64,000 nt of DNA from Deinococcus betulae (GTDB lineage: Bacteria; Deinococcota; Deinococci; Deinococcales; Deinococcaceae), in NCBI RefSeq assembly GCF_020166395.1, contig NZ_JAIQXU010000003.1:62001-126000 (forward strand), given 5' to 3'. Positions 37,701 through 46,808 of the stretch are shown in pieces (position 1 is the stretch's first letter; every line of letters begins with the position of its first letter). A program made the translations under genes and the position numbers. The notes beneath the pieces were generated by a model. The model was not told the origin of the DNA. It did not search any database and worked only from the letters and a program-made list of their open reading frames with translations.

Positions 37701-38633
37701 CTAAGGCGCTGGCCCGTCCAGGGTGCCCACCAGTTGCACGTCCCCGGCGCTGATGGTGCGCAGGCCGCTGGCCGTCTGCACAAGCAGGCTGCCCTGGGGG
37801 TCAAGGTCGGTGGCTAGGCCCTCCAGCAGGCCCGCCGGGGTCTGCACACGCACGGCGCGGCCCAGGGTGAGGTTGTGGGCACGCCAGGCCACCAGAATCT
37901 CGGCGGCCGGGGCGGTCAGCCAGGTGTGCAGTTCATGCAGCAGCCCCGACAGCAGCGCCGCGCGGGTCAGGTCAGGGCGGAACTCGCGCAGATGGGCTGC
38001 TTCTGGCGGCGCCGCCGAAACATTGATGCCGATGCCCAGCACCGCCCGCCGCGCTTCCTCGCCGCGCAGGTCGGCCTCCAGCAGAATGCCGGCCAGCTTG
38101 CGGCCGTCTTCGGTCAGGAGGTCGTTGGGCCACTTCAGGCGACCAGCCCCGGCGGCGCGCGCGGTGGCCACGCCCGCCGCCAGCGGCAGCAAGGCCAGTT
38201 CGGGCAGCGTGAGCGGCGCGCCGCTGGCCCCCTGCCGCAGCAGCACCGAGAAGACCAGCGTGCCGTGGGTGGTGTCCCAGGCCCGGCCCCGACGCCCACG
38301 CCCAGCAGTCTGGCGCTCGGCCACCACCACGGCGCCCTGGGGCGCGCCGCCCGGCGCCTCATCGGCCCAGGCGCGCGCCTCATCCTGGGTGCTGGTCACC
38401 GTGCCCCGGTAGCGCAGGGCGGCGCCCAGCAGACCGCCAGCGCGAACGAACTGCGGCGCGGGTGTGCCGGCCGCCAGCGCGTAACCCGCGCGCGAGACCT
38501 CCACCGGCACGCCGCTCTCTTGCAGGCGGCGGGCCAGGGTATTGACCGTCACGCGGCCCACGCCCAGCGCCTGCCCCAGCGCGTCCCCGGTCTGGGGCGC
38601 GGCAGTCAGCAGAGGCAGAAGGCGGTCGGGCAT
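37701..38633 (-). CDS. birA: Bifunctional biotin--[acetyl-CoA-carboxylase] ligase / repressor
   Basis: 310 residues. The N-terminal ~65 residues form a winged helix-turn-helix (GDALGQALGVGRVTVNTLARRLQESGVPVEVSRAGYAL). The catalytic domain has VAERQTAGRGRRGRAWDTTHGTLVFSVLL, with the GRGRRGR biotin/AMP loop, then LKWPNDLLTEDGRKLAGILLEA and VLGIGINV. A small C-terminal SH3-like domain follows (LGRAVRVQTPAGLLEGLATDLDPQGSLLVQTASGLRTISAGDVQLV). It loads biotin on acetyl-CoA carboxylase and may repress biotin genes, plausibly including bioY downstream. Confidence 0.94.
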   Translation of the reverse strand: MPDRLLPLLTAAPQTGDALGQALGVGRVTVNTLARRLQESGVPVEVSRAGYALAAGTPAPQFVRAGGLLGAALRYRGTVTSTQDEARAWADEAPGGAPQGAVVVAERQTAGRGRRGRAWDTTHGTLVFSVLLRQGASGAPLTLPELALLPLAAGVATARAAGAGRLKWPNDLLTEDGRKLAGILLEADLRGEEARRAVLGIGINVSAAPPEAAHLREFRPDLTRAALLSGLLHELHTWLTAPAAEILVAWRAHNLTLGRAVRVQTPAGLLEGLATDLDPQGSLLVQTASGLRTISAGDVQLVGTLDGPAP

Positions 38634-38754
38634 GGCCGTTCAGGGTTTTACGCGCTTTGCTGAACGAAGGCAATGAACCGGGTACAGAGTTGTGAGCTTG
38701 AGGGGCGCCGGGGCGGTCATCCGCCCGTCACACTGGCTTTGATAAACTGGCCCT

Positions 38755-39144
38755 ATGACGATGGTGCGGCAGACCAAGCAGCGCTCGGCCGTGGTGGAGG
38801 TGCTGCGCGCCGCCCGCTCACACCCGGACGCCGCGTGGATCCATGCTCAGGTGCGCGCGCAGCTGCCCAGCGTGAGCCTGGGCACCGTGTACCGCACGCT
38901 GGACGCCCTGGTGCGCGACGGCGTGGTGGTCACGCTGGAGCGCGCCGGTCAGGCCACCCGCTACGACTACAAGCACGAAGGCCGTCCTCACCACCACGCC
39001 GTCTGCCGGACTTGCGGCGCCATTTTTGATGTGGACGCGGGCGACGTGCCGGCGCTGCCCGCTTCGGCCCTGCCGGCCGGGTTTCAGGTGACCGACGTGC
39101 GCCTGGAATTCATGGGCGTGTGCCCCGACTGCCAGCGCGGCTGA
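38755..39144 (+). CDS. Fur-family metalloregulator
   Basis: 129 residues. DNA-binding part: RQTKQRSAVVEVLRAARSHPDAAWIHAQVR, LPSVSLGTVYRTLDALVRDGVV. Metal part: HEGRPHHHAVCRTCGAIFDV with HHH and CxxC, and a second CPDC near the end, giving the structural zinc site. Fur-family members in Deinococcus include the manganese regulator Mur and PerR-like proteins; this one could be either, and sequence alone does not decide. TAAACT before the ATG suggests a leaderless message. It stands alone, not next to a transporter. Confidence 0.92.
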   Translation: MTMVRQTKQRSAVVEVLRAARSHPDAAWIHAQVRAQLPSVSLGTVYRTLDALVRDGVVVTLERAGQATRYDYKHEGRPHHHAVCRTCGAIFDVDAGDVPALPASALPAGFQVTDVRLEFMGVCPDCQRG

Positions 39145-39201
39145 GAAGCGGTTCCACCGCTCCTGCCTGGAGGCGAGAGGCTCTAGTAGGACTCCTGCGG
39201 G

Positions 39202-39642
39202 TCAATCCCCTTGATTCACAGTCAGACGGCGCAAGCCATCCTCACCGTCACTGAAGGCCACCACATCACCGCCTTCCAAGTGCAAGACAACATCAAACCA
39301 CCGGCACTGCTCGTCGAGTTCAAGGAGCCAGTTCGGATGCATGATCTCCAAGTCAACGGCAACGGGGAGGAGGAAGAGCGTGGCGCGAAGCGGGAACGTG
39401 CGGTGCGTCAGCACGGCGGTTATCCAGGTGGCGCGGTCAGTGCCGTCATGGTGGGGACGCCAGACCTTACCTGTCGAATGGTCGATTCGCATGAAGGCCT
39501 GCCAGTGCGGTTGAAAGGATTGGGGGAAGGCGGCGACTTCATACAGGTGCAACACCTGAGCAGAGGGTGTCTTGGCCAGGAGGGCTGTCGCGTGTCTCTT
39601 CGCCTGAAGCAATTGGGCTTTGTGCTGAGCAGGCGAGCGCAT
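39202..39642 (-). CDS. Uncharacterised 146-residue protein
   Basis: I do not recognise it. The sequence is balanced and soluble-looking: QAKRHATALLAKTPSAQVLHLYEVAAFPQSFQPHWQAFMRIDHSTGKVWRPHHDGTD, later LDEQCRWFDVVLHLEGGDVVAFSDGEDG. A plus-strand frame covers the same region but has poor composition and is rejected. A candidate -10 (TACACT) lies seven bases before the ATG. Lower GC than the neighbours. Confidence 0.6.
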   Translation of the reverse strand: MRSPAQHKAQLLQAKRHATALLAKTPSAQVLHLYEVAAFPQSFQPHWQAFMRIDHSTGKVWRPHHDGTDRATWITAVLTHRTFPLRATLFLLPVAVDLEIMHPNWLLELDEQCRWFDVVLHLEGGDVVAFSDGEDGLRRLTVNQGD

Positions 39643-39869
39643 GTGCTTCAGTGTAAATATGTTAGCTCAAGCGCCTGCAGGGCGCCACACTAAAGTGTCA
39701 AAGTCCTGCTCACTCCTATGAGCACAGCCTCCCAGGCTACGCGCTGTAAAACAATGGAGGGCGACTCTCCATCCCTCTGAACACCACTTCAACACCCCGC
39801 CACTGGCCGCCCCACTGAACGGCGTTCAGACCCGAACGACGCCCAGACCTCAACCGTTTAGGGTGGGGC

Positions 39870-42599
39870 ATGGAAGAACTGGTTTCGCTGGGCCTCTTTG
39901 TGCTGCTGGCCCTGCTGGTGCTGCCGGTGGTGGCCTTTGCGTATGCCCGCGCAGCTCGGCGGCGGGTGCGCGACCTGGCCGCCGAGTTGGACGCCCTGCG
40001 GGAGCGCCAGCACCAGCTAGAAGCCCAGGTGCGGCGGCTGGGTCGTCCCGGAGACCGGGCACCAGAGGCCCCGCAGGCGGCGGCCGTCACACCAGTTCCG
40101 CTGCCCGCGCATGAGACTCTGCCGCCGGCCATCCCGGCAGCGCCAGAACCGCCGCGCTGGCCGGAGGACGACCGGCCTCAGGCCGCGCCGCCCAGGCCGC
40201 CGCGCGGACCCTCGGTGTGGGGTCCAGAATTCAGCCAGGCGCGCATCAGCATTATCGGCAGCCTGCTGGTGCTGGGAGGCCTGGCGTTTACCCTGCGGGC
40301 CCTGGGCGCCCCGGCGTGGACCCTGCTGCTGCTGGTCTTTACGTTCGGGGGCGTGCTGTACGGAACGGCGCGGCGGGTGCCGTGGCCAGTCTCGGGGGCG
40401 CTGCGCGGCCTGGGGTACGGCGTGGCGGCCCTGGGCCTGGGCAGCGCCGCCCAGAGTGTGCCTGACACCTGGGGACCGGGGGCGGTGCTGCTGGGCCTGC
40501 TGCTGCTGAGCGGCGCGCTGGTCTGGGACAGCCTGCGGCGGCGTGAACCGCTGCTGGGCGCCGTGGCCGTAGGCGGCGCCGCCCTGAGCACCTGGATGCT
40601 GACCGACGACCTGGGCTGGGCCTCCATTCCGGCGGCCGGCGCCGCGCTGCTCCTGGGGGCCGTGGCGGTGTGGCCAGGCCGCGTGGCAGGCGTGACCGAC
40701 CTGCCAGTGCCTGCCAACCCGCCGCCGGGCACCGCCCACCCAGGCGCGCGTCCCCTGACCCTGCTGGCCACGGCGGCGGTGCCGGTGGGCTGGCTGGAGG
40801 CGGCCCTGAGCCACGCCGAGGCCGTCACGTTTACTGGCTGGCTACAGCAGGGCCTGAAGGTGGAGGCACCACTGGGCCTGTGGCCCTGGCTGGCCTTCAC
40901 CCTGCTGGCCCTCACTGTGCCAGCGGCGCTGCGCGGCGGCCCTGGAGGCACCCCACCGCGCCCAGCCGAGCGCCTGACAGCGGCCGGGGCCACCCTGCTG
41001 CCCCTGACCCTGGTGGCGCTGGCGGTGGGAACGGCCCTGAACGGCGCCCCTGTGCTATCCGCCACGGCGGCGCTGGGCCTGGGGCTGGCCCTGCTGCCCG
41101 CCGCGCTGGCCTGGCCCGGCTGGCAGGCGCGGCGGCAAGCCAGGCCCAGTGAAGGCGCAGAGCCTGGCCTGGCATCCACCCTGACCAGCAGCCTGACAGC
41201 TGGGGCCACCAGTGTCCTGGGCGCGGCGGCACTGGCCCTGCTGGGCGGCGGTGCCCAGTGGACGGCCCTGTCGGGCATCGGGGCGGCGCTGCTGGCGCTG
41301 GGCCTGGCTGGGCACTCGCGCACCTGGGGCCGCGTGGGGGCGGGGGTGCTGGCCTTCAGCGCCCTGTGCGCCGCAGGTCCCTCGGCTGAAGTCCTCAGCG
41401 GCGCCGTAGACAGCTGGCCCCTGAACGAACTGGACACGGCGCTGCTGACTGCTCCGGCCCTGGTAGCAGTGCTGGGAGCATTACGACTAGGCGGCAGTAG
41501 ATGGTGGTCAGCGCCCCGCCCGGTTATCCCGGCGCCCAGACCAGAGGTCACCCCCCTGCCGCCGCTGCCGCGCCTGACTGGACCGCTGCTGGGCCTGGTC
41601 GGTGCGGCGGCCGGCACCCTGACCCTGGCCGCCGTGGGGACCTGGCCACTGGCCCTCTGGGGCGCGCTGGCGGCGGGGGCGGCTCTGCTCCTCCGCCGGA
41701 CGGCGCCCGGTGGGGTGGCGCTCGTGGCCCTGACGCCCGCTGCCGCCGCCAGCGGGGCGTGGCTGCTGAGCCAGGACAATGGGGCAGAGGTGGCACTGGG
41801 CGTGGCCGTGACCCTACTGGCAGCGGCAGCGGTGCAGGGAGGCTTGGCACGCGTGCCTACGGGGCGTGCCCCTGTGTGGGCCTGGGCTGTACCGGCGCTG
41901 CTGGCCCTGACGCTGGGGCGAGCCGCCGCCCTGTGGTGGCCCGCACTGGGGGTGCCGGGTGGCCTGGCCCTGGCTACCCTGATGAGTGCTCTGCTGCCGT
42001 CGCCCCTGAGCCACCGCCGGCTGGACCTGCTTCTTGGGGCCGGGGTGCTGGCCGCGCTGCCCTGGGTGCAGGCCGATGGCCGCCCTGTCAGCGCGGCGCC
42101 CGTGCTGGGCGGGGCCCTGCTGCTGCTGGTCTGGGGCGCCCTGCGGACCCCGGTGGGAACAGTGCGATTGGGCCGGCTCGGCCGGGGGCGGCCAGTTGAC
42201 CCGCAGGGCCCCGCCGAGGCGGTGCTATGGGGCGCGGTCCTCCTGAGCCTGCTGCCTATGCTGGCCGGCGCGGCGCTGGGCACCACACTGATGACCCTGG
42301 GCGGCTGGTGGCTGCTGGGCAGCGCGGCGGTGCTGGCCGTGGGCCTGCTGGCCTGCTGGACGGGACACCGCCACCCCCAGCGGACAGTGTGGGACGCCGG
42401 CCTGGCCCTGCTGCTGGTGGCTGGGCTCAAGGCGGCCTTGCTGGACGCACAGCTCTTGCCCAACCCCAGCCCGGTGATGGGCCTGGCCGCGCTGACGACC
42501 GGCCTGGCCCTGCTGGGGGTGGCGGTTTTTGCGCCGCGCCCACCAGGGACCACGGCCTCAGTCCCCAGTGCCCCAGCCGCCAAGGACGGCCCCGCCTGA
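39870..42599 (+). CDS. Large DUF2339 membrane protein
   Basis: 909 residues. One N-terminal helix, then a coiled coil (RRRVRDLAAELDALRERQHQLEAQVRRLG, ~28-55), a Pro-rich stretch, and about 25 very hydrophobic helices. PSVWGPEFSQARISIIGSLLVLGGLAFTL matches the W-x-G-x-x-x-x-x-x-x-G-x-x-x-x-x-G/A-x-x-F start of the DUF2339 membrane domain. Function unknown; the family is large in many bacteria. TAGGGT five bases before the ATG fits a leaderless message. The gene is extremely GC-rich. Confidence 0.88.
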   Translation: MEELVSLGLFVLLALLVLPVVAFAYARAARRRVRDLAAELDALRERQHQLEAQVRRLGRPGDRAPEAPQAAAVTPVPLPAHETLPPAIPAAPEPPRWPEDDRPQAAPPRPPRGPSVWGPEFSQARISIIGSLLVLGGLAFTLRALGAPAWTLLLLVFTFGGVLYGTARRVPWPVSGALRGLGYGVAALGLGSAAQSVPDTWGPGAVLLGLLLLSGALVWDSLRRREPLLGAVAVGGAALSTWMLTDDLGWASIPAAGAALLLGAVAVWPGRVAGVTDLPVPANPPPGTAHPGARPLTLLATAAVPVGWLEAALSHAEAVTFTGWLQQGLKVEAPLGLWPWLAFTLLALTVPAALRGGPGGTPPRPAERLTAAGATLLPLTLVALAVGTALNGAPVLSATAALGLGLALLPAALAWPGWQARRQARPSEGAEPGLASTLTSSLTAGATSVLGAAALALLGGGAQWTALSGIGAALLALGLAGHSRTWGRVGAGVLAFSALCAAGPSAEVLSGAVDSWPLNELDTALLTAPALVAVLGALRLGGSRWWSAPRPVIPAPRPEVTPLPPLPRLTGPLLGLVGAAAGTLTLAAVGTWPLALWGALAAGAALLLRRTAPGGVALVALTPAAAASGAWLLSQDNGAEVALGVAVTLLAAAAVQGGLARVPTGRAPVWAWAVPALLALTLGRAAALWWPALGVPGGLALATLMSALLPSPLSHRRLDLLLGAGVLAALPWVQADGRPVSAAPVLGGALLLLVWGALRTPVGTVRLGRLGRGRPVDPQGPAEAVLWGAVLLSLLPMLAGAALGTTLMTLGGWWLLGSAAVLAVGLLACWTGHRHPQRTVWDAGLALLLVAGLKAALLDAQLLPNPSPVMGLAALTTGLALLGVAVFAPRPPGTTASVPSAPAAKDGPA

Positions 42600-42917
42600 C
42601 GCCGCTGAACCAGGCCTGAGGCGACAATGGGGAACACTCAGAAGGAACCTTTCTTCTCCCGCTTCATACCTGCTATTCACCGCGTTGTGCGCCGCCGGGC
42701 GTGGAAGAGATAACCCGCTTCTACGCCACACCGATGACCTAGAAACCCGCACTTGGCCGCACTTCTGGTGGTGTCCAGAGGGGCTTGAGGAACGAGCTTG
42801 AGATGATCTCCCCTCCAGCATGAACCGCGTCGCGCGGCTGCTCAGCGCCTTCCCTCCTGGCATTTCCGCTCTCTGGCCGGGACGCGCGCCCTGGGGAAGC
42901 CGCGTTAGGCTGCGGGG
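42600..42917. other. 318-base gene-free region
   Basis: Nothing I can name apart from the -10 candidate TAGGCT six bases before the ATG at 42918. GC is lower than in the flanking genes. No hairpin with a T-run is visible after the DUF2339 gene. Confidence 0.5.
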
Positions 42918-43628
42918 ATGACGGCGCCGGCTCCCTCTTCCCTGCCCGGCGACCCGCCGGCTTTTCCCACCTACCGCCTCCAGACCTTTTTGCCCGCGTT
43001 TCTGCTGGGCTGGGGCCTGGGGGCCGCCCTGACGTTTGCGGTGCGGGGAGCCGGCGCGGCGCTGCTGGCCGGTCCCTGTGAAGGCCGCACCCTGCTGGCG
43101 CTGCTGGTGCCGCTGCTGCTGGGCCCAGGGGGGCTGGCCTTTACGGCGGCCAATTGGCGCCGGCCGCGCCGCGCGGCGCTGGGCCTGGGGTTGGTGGTGG
43201 CCTCGCTGCTGCCCGCGCTGTTTGTGGGGGCCCAGGACATCGGCGGGTTGCGGCGAAGTGGCTGCGCGGGCGGTTATGTGGTCCTGGCAACGCTGCAAGG
43301 CGGGCAGCCTGGCGACAGCATCAGTACCCTTAGCCTGCCCGCAGGCGGCACGCGCACCCTCAGCGCACGCATCGGCGGCTTTACCTCGCAGACCCATCCA
43401 GGGGTCTTCACGCTCACCGGGGCCAGCAGCGCGCCGGGGCTTCAGGTGAGCCTTCCCCGCACCCAGGTCAGGGCAGGCGAACTGTTCACCCTGACGGTGA
43501 GGGCAAGCCCAGCGACCCCCGTAAATTCGTACACGGTGGGCGTGCGCGCCGTGACCACCCAGCAAGACCACAAGGCCGAAGCCACGGCCACTTTGGAAGT
43601 CAACGTGCGACCGGCGCCCGCACCATGA
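42918..43628 (+). CDS. Uncharacterised membrane-anchored protein with beta-rich tail
   Basis: 236 residues. Three membrane helices (LPAFLLGWGLGAALTFAV, LLALLVPLLLGPGGLAFTAA, ALGLGLVVASLLPALFVGAQ), then ~125 residues outside, rich in Thr/Ser/Gly and strand-like (GGTRTLSARIGGFTSQTHPGVFTLTG, AGELFTLTVRASPATPVNSYTVGVRAV), similar to an Ig-like fold. No family recognised. It may present a small Ig-like domain on the periplasmic side. Confidence 0.65.
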   Translation: MTAPAPSSLPGDPPAFPTYRLQTFLPAFLLGWGLGAALTFAVRGAGAALLAGPCEGRTLLALLVPLLLGPGGLAFTAANWRRPRRAALGLGLVVASLLPALFVGAQDIGGLRRSGCAGGYVVLATLQGGQPGDSISTLSLPAGGTRTLSARIGGFTSQTHPGVFTLTGASSAPGLQVSLPRTQVRAGELFTLTVRASPATPVNSYTVGVRAVTTQQDHKAEATATLEVNVRPAPAP

Positions 43629-43743
43629 CCCGGCCTAGAAGCGTAAAGGGTGAGCGCGAGGCGTAATGTAGAGCCTGTACCTCCACTGGACAGATCAGCT
43701 TCCCTACCCTGTTGTCCCGCTAGGTGCGTGGCACAATCGGGGC

Positions 43744-44433
43744 ATGGTGGTGCCGCCGATTCCTGAACTGCTGACAACAATCTCGGCAACCTTCCTCACC
43801 ATGCTGGTCGTGATGGACCCAATAGGCCTGGCGCCGCTGTTTATCGGCCTGGCCGGCAACCGGCCCAGTTTCGAGCGGCGGCGGGTGGCCCTGAAAGCCT
43901 GCGTGGTGGCGGGGATCATCATCCTGCTGTTCGGCCTGTTTGGGCGGGGCTTACTGGACCACCTCGGCATCAGCCTGAGTGCCTTCCGCATTGCCGGGGG
44001 CATCCTGCTGTTTCTGATCGCTCTGGACATGGTGTTTGCACGCCCCAGCGGCAGCAAGGAAACCGCCGAGGAAGAGCAGGAAGCCCACGAACGCCAGGAC
44101 ATCAGCGTCTTTCCGCTGGCCATTCCCCTGATTGCCGGCCCCGGCACGCTGGCCAGCATCATGATTCTGGCCGGGGACGCCCACGGCTCGCCGCTGCTAC
44201 TGCTGGCGGTGTTCGTGGTGACGGCCGCTGTCCTGCTGCTGTGTTACCTGGCCCTGCGCCTGTCCGGGCAAATTGCGCGCGTCATTGGCCTGACGGGCGT
44301 GCATGTGGTCACGCGCGTGCTGGGTGTGCTGCTGGGCGCGCTGGCCGTGCAGTACGTGGCCGACGGCACCCTGGAACTGCTGCGCGGCGGCCTGAGAACA
44401 GGGTTCGTCTGGCCCTGGGCCAGCCTGGGCTGA
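43744..44433 (+). CDS. MarC-family membrane protein
   Basis: 229 residues, six membrane helices. Family motifs: [20 protein letters not shown] at the first helix (the D-P-x-G-x-x-P signature), [18 protein letters not shown], and [18 protein letters not shown]. MarC proteins are common in bacteria; an early link to multiple antibiotic resistance was not confirmed and the transported substrate is unknown. CACAAT lies seven bases before the ATG. Confidence 0.92.
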   Translation: MVVPPIPELLTTISATFLTMLVVMDPIGLAPLFIGLAGNRPSFERRRVALKACVVAGIIILLFGLFGRGLLDHLGISLSAFRIAGGILLFLIALDMVFARPSGSKETAEEEQEAHERQDISVFPLAIPLIAGPGTLASIMILAGDAHGSPLLLLAVFVVTAAVLLLCYLALRLSGQIARVIGLTGVHVVTRVLGVLLGALAVQYVADGTLELLRGGLRTGFVWPWASLG

Positions 44434-44717
44434 GGGCCAGGGCCTTCTCAGGCAGGGTCAGGCGTTCCAGCCGCTTTGAAGCGGGCTGACTTAGACGGCA
44501 ATGAACGGCTCTACGACCACCTAAGGATTTAGTCTGTTTGAAGTGGCCCCGCTGCTCACCTCAGCCTACTTCTCTCGTTTCCATCTCACCCGAAGAGACG
44601 CGGTGTTGCCAACCACACAATTGGCCCTTCTCTAAGCCATTGTCTCAAGCGGCCTGGGGGGTCTCTAAGCGTCTCAGCGCAACATTTGCTTGACGGCGCC
44701 GCTTTAGAATGCCGGGC

Positions 44718-45275
44718 ATGATTTCCAGAAAGGACGTGCAACCCGAGCCACGACGACCGGCCGCCCCGGCTGACCTCAACGCGCCGCGTGTGCTGGTGCT
44801 CAACGCGTCCTACGAACCGCTGCATGTTACGAGTGCCAAGCGGGCCATCACGCTCATTCAGTACGGCGTGGCGGAGATTCTGGAAAACAGTGAGGACGTG
44901 GTGCGCTCGCCCAGCACCGTCATGCCCGTGCCCAGCGTCATTCGGCTGCGGCGCTACGTCCGCCGGCCGCGCGTACATCCGGTGCCGTTTAACCGGCGCA
45001 ATGTGCTGCGGCGCGACACCTTCACCTGCCAGTACTGTGGGGCTGCCGAGGAACTGACGCTGGATCATGTCCTGCCCCGCTCGCGTGGTGGACGCCACAC
45101 CTGGGACAACGTGGTGACCGCCTGCCGAACCTGCAACCAGCGCAAGGGCAACCGCACCCCCGAGGAAGCCGCCATGCCGCTGCGGTCTCGGCCCCGCGCG
45201 CCCAGCTTTGGCGTGTATGCCCACGGGCAATTTGCCCACTGGCAGCCGCAGTGGACGCGCTACCTGGGCGTCTAA
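44718..45275 (+). CDS. HNH endonuclease
   Basis: 185 residues. N-terminal ~90 residues: VLVLNASYEPLHVTSAKRAITLIQYGVAEIL and VIRLRRYVRRPR, the usual lead-in of this HNH subfamily. The HNH domain follows: CQYCGAAEELTLDHVLPRSRGGRHTWDNVVTACRTCNQRKGNRTPEEA, with two CxxC zinc pairs and the DH / N / H-type catalytic residues. It may act in repair or restriction. ATG 44718 is chosen because TAGAAT (44705-44710) lies seven bases before it; another ATG at 44709 would overlap the promoter. Confidence 0.92.
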   Translation: MISRKDVQPEPRRPAAPADLNAPRVLVLNASYEPLHVTSAKRAITLIQYGVAEILENSEDVVRSPSTVMPVPSVIRLRRYVRRPRVHPVPFNRRNVLRRDTFTCQYCGAAEELTLDHVLPRSRGGRHTWDNVVTACRTCNQRKGNRTPEEAAMPLRSRPRAPSFGVYAHGQFAHWQPQWTRYLGV

Positions 45276-45486
45276 GACGGCCTGCCGCCCTATGACGGCA
45301 CTGCAAAGAAAGGCACCAGCTGCGCCTCCATCTCTCTTCTACGAAGCTCTTTGAGTCTGCTGCGCCGCTTTCTCAGGCGACCCGATCCAACCGGAGTCCA
45401 TCTGGCTCTCGTCGGCTGCCCGCGCTCGCCTCCACGTCTGGGGCGGGCTGTTTTGTAGGGCACCGTCTGCACCTAGACTGCCGGGC

Positions 45487-46044
45487 ATGAACCGCGACCA
45501 GGCGTATGCCCTGATGGTGCAGCACACCCCCTCGGCCTCGTTGCAGCGCCACATGCTGAATGTGGAAGCCGCCATGCGCGCCTATGCCCACCACTGGGGC
45601 GAAGATGAAGAACTGTATGCCGTCACTGGCCTGCTGCACGATTTTGACTACGAGGCCCACCCCGACGAGCATCCGGTCTGGGGAGTGACTTACCTGCGTA
45701 ACCACACCGATACGCCGCCCGAGGTGCTGGACGCCATTCTGGGGCACGCCACCTTCACGGGCACGCCGCGCACCACCCGGCTGGCCCAGACCCTCTTTGC
45801 GGTGGATGAACTGACTGGTCTGGTGCAGGCCGCCGCCCTGATTCGGCCTGACAAAGATGTGCGGCAGGTCGAACTGCCCAGCCTGAAGAAGAGGTTTAAA
45901 AACCGGGCGTTTGCTTCGGGCGTCAACCGTGATGAGGTGGAGCAGGGCGCCCAAGAACTGGGCGTGGCACTGGACGACCACATGGCGCGGGTGCTCGCCG
46001 CCCTGCAGGCCATGCCTCCCGCAGGGGCCATCTCCATTCCATAA
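45487..46044 (+). CDS. HD-domain hydrolase
   Basis: 185 residues. HD pattern: SASLQRHMLNVEAAMRAYA (first His), LYAVTGLLHDFDYEAHPDEHPVWG (HD pair), and AILGHATFTGTPRTTRLAQTLFAVDELTGLVQAAALIRP (distal Asp). The fold hydrolyses phosphates on nucleotides or related compounds; this subfamily is often labelled as a hydrolase next to HDIG proteins, with unknown substrate. TAGACT followed by GCCGGGC and ATG is the same promoter/start layout as the HNH gene just upstream. Confidence 0.88.
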   Translation: MNRDQAYALMVQHTPSASLQRHMLNVEAAMRAYAHHWGEDEELYAVTGLLHDFDYEAHPDEHPVWGVTYLRNHTDTPPEVLDAILGHATFTGTPRTTRLAQTLFAVDELTGLVQAAALIRPDKDVRQVELPSLKKRFKNRAFASGVNRDEVEQGAQELGVALDDHMARVLAALQAMPPAGAISIP

Positions 46045-46161
46045 GAACTGCTGAGCGCGGTGTCAAGAACAGCTTTACGCATGGGTCTGCAGCAAGAATC
46101 ACAATGCAGAGGTCAAATGTCGCTGCCCGTCGCCCCTGGGCCGGCCCATCAAGGAGACCCC

Positions 46162-46740
46162 ATGAACAAGACCCTGCTGACTCTCGCGCTGTTTTTTGCC
46201 GCCCCCACTGCCCTGGCCACCGCGCCACAGCCCACGCTGATTCAGGTACAAGACACCAACAACAATGGCCAGCAGGACGATTTTGGTGGCACCCCCGGTG
46301 AGGGCCAGGAAGGCGTCGCCGAGGAACTGGGGGAGAACATTGACCAGGCTGCCCAGAACACAGGCGAGGCGCTGAACGACGCCGCACAGGCAACCGGTGA
46401 AACCGTCAATGACGCTGCTGCCGCCACCGGCGAAGCCCTGAACAATGCAGGTGAGGCGGTCAACGACGCTGCCCAGGCCACCGGCGAAGCCGTCAACGAC
46501 GCTGCCCAGGCGACGGGCGAAGCGGTCAACAACGCAGGGGAAGCCGTCAACAATGCTGTCGACCCCAACGGCGACGGCGTGGTGGACACCAACAATGACG
46601 GCGTGGCCGACACCCGCCAGTTCCCCTGGGGCCTGCTGGGTCTGCTGGGCCTGTTCGGGCTGCTGGGTCGCAACCGCCCCGCTGCCACCACGACCTACAA
46701 CCCCACCACTGGCACAACGACCACCACCGACCGCCGCTAA
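46162..46740 (+). CDS. Exported 11-residue-repeat protein with WGxxG-type C-terminal anchor
   Basis: 192 residues from ATG 46162, preceded by AAGGAGA. Signal peptide to about Ala 19. Residues ~67-132 are tandem units of about 11 residues: TGEALNDAAQA, TGETVNDAAAA, TGEAVNDAAQA, with spacers of NNAGEAVNDA type. Such Ala/Glu/Asn repeats resemble group-3 LEA-like helices. DPNGDGVVDTNNDGVADT (134-151) looks like a calcium-binding loop pair. WGLLGLLGLFGLLGRNR (156-172) is a membrane segment with basic end, as in WGxxGW-type sorting tails. A Thr-rich tail ends the protein. A link to desiccation protection is inference only. Confidence 0.8.
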   Translation: MNKTLLTLALFFAAPTALATAPQPTLIQVQDTNNNGQQDDFGGTPGEGQEGVAEELGENIDQAAQNTGEALNDAAQATGETVNDAAAATGEALNNAGEAVNDAAQATGEAVNDAAQATGEAVNNAGEAVNNAVDPNGDGVVDTNNDGVADTRQFPWGLLGLLGLFGLLGRNRPAATTTYNPTTGTTTTTDRR

Positions 46741-46755
46741 ACACGGCAGAGCACA

Positions 46756-46793
46756 CGCCCGGAAGGCCCTTATGTGGCCTTCCGGGCGCGTTT
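46756..46793 (+). terminator. Terminator between the repeat protein and the cyclophilin gene
   Basis: CGCCCGGAAGGCC (46756-46768) pairs perfectly with GGCCTTCCGGGCG (46776-46788), then CGTTTGG. A stem of 13 bases between convergent genes can serve both. Confidence 0.82.
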
Positions 46794-46808
46794 GGTGCCC
46801 GTTCCGGT

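Noticed and set aside
39211..39693. 160-codon plus-strand frame opposite the 39202-39642 gene
   Set aside because: The minus-strand product has more natural composition and a promoter-like hexamer at its start; the plus-strand frame is most likely its shadow.
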